A DNA stretch of 22,256 nt from CALFMR01 sp035550595 (GCA_035550595.1 DASZOV010000101.1:1-22256); one strand, 5' to 3'. Positions 1-6,724 are shown, counted from the first letter of the stretch. Made by a program: numbers and translations. The notes: generated by a model from the letters alone, not told the origin.

Positions 1-1
1 G

Positions 2-193
2 ATTGCACGTTTGTTGATCGACAAGGGATTCGGCTTCATCCGCGACGAGAGCGGTGTGGAGCATTTCTTCCACCGGTCCGCCGTTCGCGGCGCGGTGTTC
101 GAGCTGCTTCGGGAAGGCCAGCGCGTCGAATTCGCCGTGGAGGACTCTCCCAAGGGTCCGCGGGCAGCCGACGTTCGACTGCTCGACAGCTAG
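2..193 (+). CDS. cold-shock-domain protein, 5' end outside window
   Basis: The open frame runs in from the left edge, so the true start is not in the window; the TTG at 11 is internal. The visible 63 residues form most of a cold-shock domain, a five-stranded beta-barrel that binds single-stranded RNA or DNA. The RNP1-like motif is KGFGFI and the RNP2-like motif is HFFHRSAV, followed by the usual GQ-VEF strand and the PKGPRA-DV ending. The aromatic residues used for nucleic-acid stacking are present. The protein is small and cytoplasmic. Whether it acts as a cold-inducible RNA chaperone or as a constitutive CspA-like protein cannot be told without the upstream leader. Confidence 0.88.
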   Translation: MARLLIDKGFGFIRDESGVEHFFHRSAVRGAVFELLREGQRVEFAVEDSPKGPRAADVRLLDS

Positions 194-206
194 CCAGCGA
201 CCACGT

Positions 207-233
207 TCCCCGGCGTGCCCGGCAGGTCGGGGG
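207..233 (+). terminator. possible hairpin after cold-shock gene
   Basis: CCCCG at 208-212 can pair with CGGGG at 228-232, with one extra T-G pair, around a 15-nt loop. It lies just after the cold-shock stop codon. There is no T-tract, so this is only a weak terminator candidate. The rest of the 174-nt gap up to 367 holds the promoter-like hexamer of the next gene and nothing else I recognise. Confidence 0.25.
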
Positions 234-314
234 ATCTCCTCGTTCGACAATCCACACCTTGGCGTCCATTCGGCGACCGGCGTGTCGGTGACGGGCGACG
301 TGTGCCCGGCTGTG

Positions 315-320
315 TAGACT
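315..320 (+). promoter_or_regulatory. -10-like hexamer TAGACT for the small basic protein
   Basis: TAGACT matches 4 of 6 bases of TATAAT and fits TANNNT. Transcription from it would give a leader of about 40 nt that contains the purine-rich ribosome-binding site at 357-364. I see no convincing -35 element. Confidence 0.35.
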
Positions 321-367
321 GAGGACGACGGCGGCGGCGCTCCCCCGGCCACCGGCAAGGGGGACGC

Positions 368-556
368 ATGTCGATCAAGGACAAGTTGGAAATCGGTCTG
401 AAGCCGGACGCGCCGTACCGGAAGGCCAACCTGCCCGAATCGCAACGCGATCGAGCCGTTGACGCGCCCCGCAAGACGTCACGCGCCCGCCCGGCGAGCA
501 CGCGCCGGACGACAACCACGTCCACGCGCCGGCGGACACGCACGAAAGCGCGCTAG
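368..556 (+). CDS. small basic protein of unknown function, 62 aa
   Basis: I do not recognise a characterised family. The start is well supported: AAGGGGGA at 357-364 is a good Shine-Dalgarno sequence just before the ATG. The first 25 or so residues (MSIKDKLEIGLKPDAPYR and on) look like an ordinary folded or amphipathic segment. From about residue 30 the protein is a low-complexity tail of Arg, Thr, Ser, Ala and Lys, strongly positively charged. Such tails usually bind nucleic acid or polyphosphate, but that is inference. The stop lies only 4 nt from the convergent stop of the HAD gene, leaving no room for a separate terminator. Confidence 0.62.
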   Translation: MSIKDKLEIGLKPDAPYRKANLPESQRDRAVDAPRKTSRARPASTRRTTTTSTRRRTRTKAR

Positions 557-560
557 GCGT

Positions 561-1283
561 TCATCGCTTCTGCTGGCGCCCGACGAGCGCCTCCAGCCAC
601 GCGGCGTCCGCATCCAGCTCCGCGAGCGTCTCGACCGTGAGCTCCGCGCCTTCCCGCGCGAGCGCTTCACGTGTGTACGGCCCGGTGGCCACCGCAATCG
701 CCCGTGCGCCGTGCGCGTGCGCGCAGTCGACGTCGAGTGGCGTGTCGCCGATGACGACGAGATCCGCGGCCGACACGTCGTGACCGCCCGCCCGCGCGGC
801 CGCCACAGCCACGGGCACGAGGTCGCGTCGGTCAAGATGCTCGTCGCCGAACGCGCCGAACGCGAATCGGTCCCACAGCCCGAAGTGCCGCAGCTTGACG
901 CCCGCACCGCCGTGGAAGTTGCCCGTGAGCAGACCGACGATGGCATCGCCGCGCCGATCGAGCGCGTCGATCGTTTCGACGACACCAGGAAGGACGCGGC
1001 AGCCGTTCCCCGCCGGCGCTTCGGCCAGCTCGCGCGCAAGGTGCGGCAGGTACGCGTCGCGAAGCGCGGCGACACGATCGGTCGTCGGATCGAGATCGAG
1101 CCGGCGAAACGCGTCGCTCACGATCGCGCGATCCGTGCGGCCCGCGATGCGCAGGCCCTCGAGCACATCGGTGCGGCCGTAGAGATCGGCGAACGCCGCG
1201 TTCATCCCGCGCACCCCGGCGCCGAGCGTGTGGACGAGCGTGCCGTCGATGTCGAAGAGCACGACTGTGGGACGAGAAGTCAT
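561..1283 (-). CDS. HAD-superfamily hydrolase, phosphoglycolate-phosphatase-like
   Basis: The 240-residue product has all four HAD motifs. Motif I is FDIDGTL, with nucleophile D11 and acid/base D13. Motif II is LLTGN around T120. Motif III is a lysine, probably K130. Motif IV is VVIGDTPLDVD with D180 and D184. A helical cap lies between residues about 20 and 95, as in the Gph/PGP group. The likely reaction is magnesium-dependent hydrolysis of a small phosphomonoester such as 2-phosphoglycolate, but the substrate cannot be read from sequence. The ATG at 1283 is preceded by TAACTT and a 6-nt spacer, so the gene is probably leaderless and transcribed separately from the genes upstream on the same strand. 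Confidence 0.88.
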   Translation of the reverse strand: MTSRPTVVLFDIDGTLVHTLGAGVRGMNAAFADLYGRTDVLEGLRIAGRTDRAIVSDAFRRLDLDPTTDRVAALRDAYLPHLARELAEAPAGNGCRVLPGVVETIDALDRRGDAIVGLLTGNFHGGAGVKLRHFGLWDRFAFGAFGDEHLDRRDLVPVAVAAARAGGHDVSAADLVVIGDTPLDVDCAHAHGARAIAVATGPYTREALAREGAELTVETLAELDADAAWLEALVGRQQKR

Positions 1284-1289
1284 GGGGTC

Positions 1290-1295
1290 AAGTTA
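1290..1295 (-). promoter_or_regulatory. -10 box TAACTT 6 nt before the HAD start
   Basis: On the minus strand TAACTT is followed by six bases (GACCCC) and then the ATG at 1283. This is the same spacing seen at erpA, bioY, moaE and the HIT gene. The hexamer is made partly from the first unit of the heptamer repeat array. Confidence 0.45.
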
Positions 1296-1325
1296 GAAGT
1301 TCGAAGCCAGAAGCCAGAAGTTTGG
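1291..1325. repeat. heptamer tandem repeat array A, five 7-bp units
   Basis: The units read AGTTAGA, AGTTCGA, AGCCAGA, AGCCAGA and AGTTTGG. The array fills the space between the HAD start and the stop of the ABC-like gene at 1327. The same 7-bp period and the AGTT core recur at 11393-11427 and 11498-11532. Confidence 0.75.
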
Positions 1326-1326
1326 C

Positions 1327-2049
1327 TCATCCACGCTTCCACCAACGGCGCCGATTGGATTCGACGAGATCTCCCGTCGCGGGACGCAATTCCAACTGCG
1401 TGCCGCCAGCCGCTTCCATGAACGCACGGTCTTCACTGAGCGCGAGCCAACCAAGATTGCGGCGGCGCGCCACTTCGCGCAAGCACTCGCCCACCTGCCG
1501 GCTCGCGTCCGCGTCGCCGGCGAGGCGCACCGTCGGGTGTTCGAGGAGCAGCACGCGCGGGCCGTGCGCGAGGCCGCGCGCGAGATCCACGCGGACGCGT
1601 TCGACAGGCGTCAGCGTGGCGGCCGCGGCTGCCAATCGCGTCTCGGGCAGATCCACCTCACGCGCGAGCGCGAGCACGGCGGCGCGCGTGACGTCGGACA
1701 TCGGATCCACCGAAAGCGTCAGCGGCAAGGCGAGATTGGCGGCAATCGACAAGCCGTCGACGAGCACGGCGCGGTGCGTGACAATGCCGAAGCGATCGAG
1801 CGAGGCGAGCCATTCGGTGTCGGTGGCAATCTCGCGCGTGTCCTGACCGTCGACGCGAACCGCGCCGGTCTCGGGCACGGACGCGCCGGTCGTGAGATTC
1901 ACGAACGTCTCGGCCGCGGCCGCGTCGAGCCCCGTGAGCCAGACGCGATCGCCGGCCTGGAACTGAAACGCGCGGATGCGCAGCGGGCGAAGTCCACCGT
2001 AGGGCTTTTCGACGCCCTGCATCTCGACGACGGGCGCGGCGGCGGTCAT
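1327..2049 (-). CDS. degenerate ABC-ATPase-like protein (predicted pseudo-ATPase)
   Basis: The 240-residue protein follows the ABC ATPase plan throughout, but its nucleotide-handling residues are gone. The Walker A region (residues 40-48) reads GLDAAAAET, with no Gly-Lys-Ser/Thr. The Q-loop region near residues 88-110 resembles MlaF/LolD (a THRAVLVDGLSIAANLALPL-like segment). The LSGGQ position reads LTPVE (146-150), followed by a normal-looking R-RV-LARGLAHGPRVLLLE stretch. Walker B Asp is E170, the catalytic Glu is H171 and the switch His is E206 (LALSED). The frame is intact, so this looks like a retained non-catalytic protein rather than a pseudogene. Its start overlaps the PHP stop by 4 nt. 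No permease is adjacent. It may be a structural or regulatory partner in a lipid-transport-type complex; that is inference. Confidence 0.72.
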   Translation of the reverse strand: MTAAAPVVEMQGVEKPYGGLRPLRIRAFQFQAGDRVWLTGLDAAAAETFVNLTTGASVPETGAVRVDGQDTREIATDTEWLASLDRFGIVTHRAVLVDGLSIAANLALPLTLSVDPMSDVTRAAVLALAREVDLPETRLAAAAATLTPVERVRVDLARGLAHGPRVLLLEHPTVRLAGDADASRQVGECLREVARRRNLGWLALSEDRAFMEAAGGTQLELRPATGDLVESNRRRWWKRG

Positions 2050-2876
2050 GAGCGAACGGCGCGGGCACGAGTCTCGAGCGCGGCGAACGCCTCGGCTGGC
2101 AGCGTGACCGAGCCCAGACCACTGGTCCTCCCGCTGCCCGGGCCGTGATAGTCGGAGCCGCCGGTAACGAGGAGCCCGTGCGCGCGCGCCATGGCGAGAT
2201 AGCGCGTCGTGTCATCCGGCGTGTGATCGGGGTGATAGACCTCGATGGCGTCGAGTCCGGCGCCGACGAACTCGGGCACGAGCACGTCGACGTGCATCTT
2301 GCCCGGATGCGCGAGCGACGCGATGCCGCCGGCGTCGTGGATCCGCGCGATGACGTCGGCGGGCGGCACGCTGGGGCGCGTGACGAACGCGGGCCGGCCG
2401 CCGGCGAGATAGCGATCGAAGGCATCGGCGACGTCGGCGGCGAATCCGGCAGCGACGAGCGCGCGGGCGATCGCCGGCCGACCGAGCGCGCGACCGCTCG
2501 CGGCCGGCACGTCAAGGATGGGCGCGAGATCGACGGGTGCGCCGATCGCGCGCAGCCGTTCACCGATGGCGACGACTCGCGCGCGCCGCTCGTCGCGCCG
2601 CGCCGCGAGAAACGTCACGAGCGGCTCGTCATCGATGTCGAGGTAGTAGCCGAGGATGTGCAGGTCGCGGCCCGCCACGGTGGCGGTCATTTCGATGCCG
2701 GGTACGAACGCCAACCCAGCGTGCCTGGCCGCGGCTGCGGTGGCGGTCACGCCGGCGATCGTGTCGTGGTCGGTGACGGCAATGGTGCGAAGGCCGGCTG
2801 CGGCGGCCTCGCGCACGAGCGCGTCTGGCGTGGACAATCCGTCGGACGCGGTCGTGTGCAGGTGGAGATCGATCAC
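2046..2876 (-). CDS. PHP-domain phosphoesterase (YciV/RNase AM-like)
   Basis: This 276-residue protein matches PHP-domain nucleotidases and exonucleases of the YciV/TrpH group, which hydrolyse 3',5'-nucleoside bisphosphates or 5' ends of short RNAs using bound manganese. The metal ligands are visible: H5 and H7 in HLHT, D12, D36/H37/D38 in VTDHDT, E62, H73, H190 in SLAHPGK, H215 in VYHPDH, and D242/H244 in GSDYHG. Length is normal for the family. The start is GTG at 2876, overlapping the stop of the Fur-rubrerythrin gene by 4 nt (GTGA). The downstream ABC-like gene overlaps it in the same way, so the three are almost certainly co-transcribed and translationally coupled. Confidence 0.9.
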   Translation of the reverse strand: MIDLHLHTTASDGLSTPDALVREAAAAGLRTIAVTDHDTIAGVTATAAAARHAGLAFVPGIEMTATVAGRDLHILGYYLDIDDEPLVTFLAARRDERRARVVAIGERLRAIGAPVDLAPILDVPAASGRALGRPAIARALVAAGFAADVADAFDRYLAGGRPAFVTRPSVPPADVIARIHDAGGIASLAHPGKMHVDVLVPEFVGAGLDAIEVYHPDHTPDDTTRYLAMARAHGLLVTGGSDYHGPGSGRTSGLGSVTLPAEAFAALETRARAVRS

Positions 2877-3934
2877 GCCGATCGCTTGCGACGCGCCGGC
2901 TTGCGGCGACGCGCGGTGGCGGCGCCACGCGATCGGGAAGCCGCGCGCCCCTTGGTCTTACGGCCGGACGCGGCCGGCTTGGCCGCAGCAGTCGCGGCGG
3001 CGCGCTCGCGCGCGATGAGCGCACGGTACTCGCGCACGAGCAGGTCGAAGTGATCGCGCTCCTCACCCGCGAACTCGAGGAAGATGCGCTTGCCTTCCGA
3101 CTCGTCGAAACGCTCGCCGTAGCGCTTGAAGAACAGGTGCGATCCGCGCTCGCAGCGGATGCCGATGAGCAACGCCTGCCGGTCGTCGACGCCCGCTTCG
3201 CGCAGTTCCTCGGCGCCGGCCGCGAACAGGCCGTTGGCCGCGCCCTTGAAGAACAGGAACGTCGGCTGCGCCTCGAGGTCCGCGTGCTGCTCGACGAGCT
3301 CGGCGTAACGCGCCTCGAGCTTGCCGAGGTGCTCGCGCTCCTCGCCGGCGAGCCGCTCGAACACCTCACGGCCCCGCGCATCGCGCGCCAGACGCGCGGC
3401 GCGCGTGTAGAACGTCAGGCCGCTGCGCTCGGTGGCAATCGCGACGCGCAACGCGTCACGCGCGAAGACGACGTCGACCGGCAGCGTCGACCGCGCGGGC
3501 GGCCGTCCCGCCTGGCACGACTCGCAGGTGCCATAGATCTGGAGCACGCTCTGCGCCGGCGTGAACTGACGCGCGGCGGTGACTTCCTCGACGAGTGCTT
3601 CGATGTCGGAGCTCAGGAACTCGAACGACTGCTGGCAGGTTTTGCAGACGAGATGGAAGTGGCGCGGATGGCGGTAGCCGTGCTCGAAGCGCACGCGGCC
3701 GTCGCCGAAGTCGACGCGGCGCGCGATCCCAGCATCGACCATCCACTGCAGCGTCCGGTAGATGGTGGCGCGGCTGATCCGCGCGTCGACGCCGCGAATG
3801 AGATCGACGAGCTCGTCGGCGGCGACGTGACCGGAGGTCTGCCGCACGAAGAACTCGACGATGAAGTCACGCTTCCCCGAGCGGCGGCCGCCGGCCGGCC
3901 GATGCGTTTCGACGAATTCAGTGGGCGATTGCAT
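2873..3934 (-). CDS. Fur-family regulator fused to rubrerythrin-like diiron domain
   Basis: This 353-residue protein has three parts. Residues about 15-142 are a complete Fur/PerR-type repressor: winged helix with recognition segment ISRATIYRTLQWMVDAG (53-69), a His-rich metal region (H85, H89, H92, H94) and two structural-zinc CxxC pairs (97-100, 137-140). Residues about 155-308 are a ferritin-like four-helix domain with ligands E169, E199-x-x-H202, E262 and E292-x-x-H295, the two-fold E/ExxH pattern of rubrerythrins. No rubredoxin domain follows. Residues 310-353 are an Ala/Lys/Arg tail like histone H1. Fur proteins sense iron or peroxide, and rubrerythrins reduce peroxide or handle iron. 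The fusion suggests a regulator that carries its own diiron sensor or scavenger, which is inference. It lies 70 nt downstream of erpA behind a perfect inverted repeat, and is first of three coupled genes. Confidence 0.88.
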   Translation of the reverse strand: MQSPTEFVETHRPAGGRRSGKRDFIVEFFVRQTSGHVAADELVDLIRGVDARISRATIYRTLQWMVDAGIARRVDFGDGRVRFEHGYRHPRHFHLVCKTCQQSFEFLSSDIEALVEEVTAARQFTPAQSVLQIYGTCESCQAGRPPARSTLPVDVVFARDALRVAIATERSGLTFYTRAARLARDARGREVFERLAGEEREHLGKLEARYAELVEQHADLEAQPTFLFFKGAANGLFAAGAEELREAGVDDRQALLIGIRCERGSHLFFKRYGERFDESEGKRIFLEFAGEERDHFDLLVREYRALIARERAAATAAAKPAASGRKTKGRAASRSRGAATARRRKPARRKRSA

Positions 3935-3950
3935 AAGGACAGCATGACGA

Positions 3951-3980
3951 CCCGCGCGCGGCGAAGCGCTCGCGCGCGGG
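3951..3980. promoter_or_regulatory. perfect 10-bp inverted repeat before the Fur-rubrerythrin gene
   Basis: CCCGCGCGCG at 3951-3960 is exactly complementary to CGCGCGCGGG at 3971-3980, around a 10-nt loop. The repeat ends 16 nt upstream of the Fur-rubrerythrin ATG and begins 24 nt after the erpA stop codon. It could be a repressor operator, an attenuator or the erpA terminator. It lacks a T-tract and is unlike the AT-rich classical Fur box. Confidence 0.6.
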
Positions 3981-4004
3981 CTCGGGAGGCAAACGACGCG
4001 GACG

Positions 4005-4334
4005 TCAGGCCGAGAACGACGACCCGCAGCCGCAAGTGGACTTGGCGTTCGGATTCTTGATCGTGAAGCCGCCGCCCATCTGGTTGTCGACGAAGTCGAC
4101 TTCCGCGCCGTTGAGATACCGCAGGCTGATGGGATCGACGAACAGCCGCACGCCGTTGACCTCGAACACCGAATCCGATTCGGCGTCGCCCTCGCCCTCG
4201 TCGATCATGAGGCCGTACTGGAAGCCGGAGCAGCCTCCGCCCTGGACGAACACGCGCAGACCGGCGCCGACCTTGTTCTCCTCGGCCAGGAGTTCCGTGA
4301 TCTTGCCCGCCGCCGTTTCGGTCACGTTGATCAT
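4005..4334 (-). CDS. erpA: iron-sulfur cluster insertion protein, ErpA/IscA family
   Basis: The 109-residue product is a full-length A-type iron-sulfur carrier, which passes [4Fe-4S] or [2Fe-2S] clusters to apo-enzymes. The three conserved cysteines are present: C35 in GGGCSGFQY and C101/C103 in the C-terminal STCGCGSSF. The conserved DPISLRYLNGAEVDF and GGGFTIKNPNAKSTCGCG segments favour ErpA over IscA. No isc or suf genes adjoin it; the next gene on the strand is the Fur-rubrerythrin fusion, which suggests shared iron physiology. The ATG at 4334 follows a perfect TATAAT by 6 nt, so the message is probably leaderless. Confidence 0.93.
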   Translation of the reverse strand: MINVTETAAGKITELLAEENKVGAGLRVFVQGGGCSGFQYGLMIDEGEGDAESDSVFEVNGVRLFVDPISLRYLNGAEVDFVDNQMGGGFTIKNPNAKSTCGCGSSFSA

Positions 4335-4340
4335 GGATCA

Positions 4341-4346
4341 ATTATA
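4341..4346 (-). promoter_or_regulatory. erpA -10 box TATAAT, leaderless start
   Basis: Reading the minus strand, a perfect TATAAT is followed by TGATCC and the erpA ATG. With a start site about 7 nt after the -10 box, the transcript begins at or next to the start codon. No Shine-Dalgarno sequence fits in between. A -35 element is not obvious. Confidence 0.72.
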
Positions 4347-4436
4347 CGAAAGGCGGGGCCGGCCGGAACGCGAGACCGGCGGACTCGACACTCGTCCCCG
4401 TTTCGTCCGACACTGTCCAGGGAGACGCTTCCGTTC

Positions 4437-6059
4437 ATGCCTATCGACGCCCTCCTTCACAATCTGCTCGAAGACCGCATCGCCTCGCGCATCTGGCGCC
4501 GCGACCTCACCGTGTTCGGCGGCCCCGATGCCCCGGCCGACGTCCAGGCGAGCGTACGCACGCGCCTCGGCTGGCTCGACGCCCCGACCGCGATGACCGC
4601 GCACCTGCCCGAGCTCGACGCCTTTGCCGCGTCGGTGCGGCGCGACGGCCTGACGGACGTCTACCTGCTCGGCATGGGCGGCAGCAGCTTGTGCGCCGAG
4701 GTCCTGCGCGACGTGCCGCTCGCCCGCGCCGACGGCTGCCGGCTCGTCGTTCTCGACACGACCGACGAGGCCACGATCCGAGACGTCACCGAGAAGCTCG
4801 CGGCCGACCGCGCGTTCTTCCTCGTCTCGAGCAAGAGCGGCACGACGATCGAAGTCACCTCGCTCGAGCGCCATTTCTGGTCCGTCATCGAGCGCGCCGG
4901 CCGCGACAAGCCGGGCAATCACTTCACCGCCATCACCGATCCCGGCACGCCGCTCGTCGCGCACGCCGCCGACCGCGGCTACCGGCAGACGTTCGTCAAT
5001 CCGCCCGACATCGGTGGCCGATATTCCGCGCTGTCGCTTTTCGGCCTCGTGCCGGGCGCGCTCATCGGCCTGAATCTTCCGGCGCTGCTCGCGGCCGCGC
5101 GGCAGATGGCCGATCGCTGCCGGCATGACAACGCGACGAACCCAGGTCTCGCGCTCGGCGCGTTCCTCGCGGGCCATGCGAGAGCCGGACGCGACAAGCT
5201 GACGCTCCTCGCACCGTCGGAACTCGCGCCGCTCGGCGCCTGGATCGAGCAGCTCATCGCCGAGAGCACGGGCAAACACGGGCACGGCCTGCTGCCGGTC
5301 GTCGACGAACCGGTTGGCGAACCATCAGAGTACGGCGCGGATCGCCTGTTCGTCGCGCTCGTGCCGCCCGACGCGACCGAAGTGCGCGCAGCCGCCGAGT
5401 TGCTCGCCACCGCCGGTCAGCCGGTCCTGCGAATCGAAACGACGGCAGCAGATCTCGGCGCGGAGTTCTTCCGCTGGGAGTTCGCGACGGCCGTGACCGG
5501 CGCGGCGCTCGACATCAACCCGTTCGACGAGCCGAACGTGCGCGACGCGAAGATGCGGACGCAGGCGCAGCTCGACACGCGGACGAAGACGGGCGCGTTT
5601 CACGTCGATCCACCGTTGGTTCAGGACGGTGCCGTCTCGAAGCGCGCGCACCGCACGACGACGCTCGCGGGCCATCCTGGCCGCTACATCGCGATCCTCG
5701 ATTACCTGTCGCCCGACGCGTCTCGCGCGGAGACCGTGTCGCGAATCCGCGCCGCGCTGCGGCAGCGCTTCGGCCTCGCGACGACGCACGGCCGCGGGCC
5801 GCGTTATCTGCACTCGACCGGTCAGTACCACAAGGGTGGGCCGAACACGGGCACGTTCCTGCTCGTCACCGGCGCCGACGCCGCGACGACGCCCGTGCCC
5901 GGCACGGCGTACACGTTCTCGATGCTCAAGCAGGCGCAGGCGCTCGGCGACTTCGAAGCGCTCGTGGCCGCGGGCCGCGACGTCGTCCACGTACACGTCG
6001 AGGACGCCGCGGCGGATCGATCGGCGATGCTCGAAACGATCGCAGCCGCGCTCGACTAG
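4437..6059 (+). CDS. pgi: glucose-6-phosphate isomerase
   Basis: This cytoplasmic enzyme interconverts glucose 6-phosphate and fructose 6-phosphate. The 540-residue protein has two SIS sugar-phosphate domains: LLGMGGSSLCAEV (residues 78-90) and VSSKSGTTIEV (130-140) bind the phosphate. DIGGRYSALS (191-200) matches the start of the PGI signature, and E276 in LIAESTGK is the expected catalytic base. Overall it looks like the isomerase half of bifunctional transaldolase/phosphoglucose isomerase proteins, but no transaldolase domain precedes it here. AGGGAG at 4419-4424 is 12 nt before the ATG, a long spacing. The methyltransferase gene starts 2 nt after its stop. Confidence 0.9.
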   Translation: MPIDALLHNLLEDRIASRIWRRDLTVFGGPDAPADVQASVRTRLGWLDAPTAMTAHLPELDAFAASVRRDGLTDVYLLGMGGSSLCAEVLRDVPLARADGCRLVVLDTTDEATIRDVTEKLAADRAFFLVSSKSGTTIEVTSLERHFWSVIERAGRDKPGNHFTAITDPGTPLVAHAADRGYRQTFVNPPDIGGRYSALSLFGLVPGALIGLNLPALLAAARQMADRCRHDNATNPGLALGAFLAGHARAGRDKLTLLAPSELAPLGAWIEQLIAESTGKHGHGLLPVVDEPVGEPSEYGADRLFVALVPPDATEVRAAAELLATAGQPVLRIETTAADLGAEFFRWEFATAVTGAALDINPFDEPNVRDAKMRTQAQLDTRTKTGAFHVDPPLVQDGAVSKRAHRTTTLAGHPGRYIAILDYLSPDASRAETVSRIRAALRQRFGLATTHGRGPRYLHSTGQYHKGGPNTGTFLLVTGADAATTPVPGTAYTFSMLKQAQALGDFEALVAAGRDVVHVHVEDAAADRSAMLETIAAALD

Positions 6060-6061
6060 CC

Positions 6062-6721
6062 ATGCGCCGGACGACGGCCCTTACGGCGATTATGCTCGCG
6101 GCCGTCTGGACGGCGGCCGCGCCGGGGCGCGCCGCGCAGGGTACGCCGCACGCGCGTCTCTTTCCACCTGAAAACCTCGGCGTGCTCGAGAGTCCCGATC
6201 GCGACGTCTGGCAGGAGCCGGAGCGCATCATGGACGAGCTGAACATCGCCGACGGATCGCGCGTCGCCGATCTCGGCGCGGGCGGCGGCTGGTTCACCGT
6301 GCGGCTCGCCCGCCGCGTCGGGCCCAACGGCATCGTCTATGCGGAAGACATCCAGCAGCAGATGATCGATTCGATCCGGCGCCGGGTCGAAGAACAGGGC
6401 TTCCACAACGTGCGCACCGTGCTCGGCGCGGCTGATGATCCGAATCTTCCGTCCGGTCTACATGCTGTGCTGATCGTCGACACGTACCCGCAGTTCGCCA
6501 ATCCGGTGAAGCTGCTGCAGAACGTCGCGCGGGCGCTCGAGCCGACCGGTGTCGTGGGCGTGGTGGATTTCAAGAAGGATGGGGCCGGCGGTCCTGGCCC
6601 GCCGATCGACGAGCGGCTCGATCCGGAGACGGTCCGTCGCGACGCGGAGCGCGCGGGGCTCACCTTCCGCGGGCTGAAGACGTTCCTGCGCTATCAGTAC
6701 TTGTTGATCTTCAGCCGATGA
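6062..6721 (+). CDS. SAM-dependent methyltransferase with signal peptide
   Basis: The 219-residue protein carries a class I methyltransferase fold: motif I VADLGAGGGWFTVRLA (68-83), an acidic residue after strand 2 (E95 in VYAED), and later strands with VLIVDTYPQF and VGVVDFKKDG. It begins with a typical Sec signal, two Arg, a hydrophobic stretch of about 17 residues and an Ala-rich cleavage region near residues 20-26. If exported, it would act outside the cytoplasm, where SAM is not normally supplied. Such signal-bearing methyltransferases recur in Gram-negative genomes, but I know of no assigned substrate. The gene starts 2 nt after the pgi stop and is probably co-transcribed with it. Confidence 0.78.
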   Translation: MRRTTALTAIMLAAVWTAAAPGRAAQGTPHARLFPPENLGVLESPDRDVWQEPERIMDELNIADGSRVADLGAGGGWFTVRLARRVGPNGIVYAEDIQQQMIDSIRRRVEEQGFHNVRTVLGAADDPNLPSGLHAVLIVDTYPQFANPVKLLQNVARALEPTGVVGVVDFKKDGAGGPGPPIDERLDPETVRRDAERAGLTFRGLKTFLRYQYLLIFSR

Positions 6722-6724
6722 GCC

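Noticed and set aside
1298..1304. A tRNA T-arm, from AGTTCGA resembling GTTCGA
   Set aside because: No cloverleaf can be built around it; the match is part of the heptamer array.
459..1421. A 320-codon plus-strand frame over the first HAD gene
   Set aside because: It is antisense to a protein with all HAD motifs, is Arg/Ala/Val-rich and has no domain or ribosome-binding site.
3050..4060. A 336-codon plus-strand frame over the Fur-rubrerythrin gene
   Set aside because: It is a shadow frame. The minus strand gives two well-formed domains with metal ligands.
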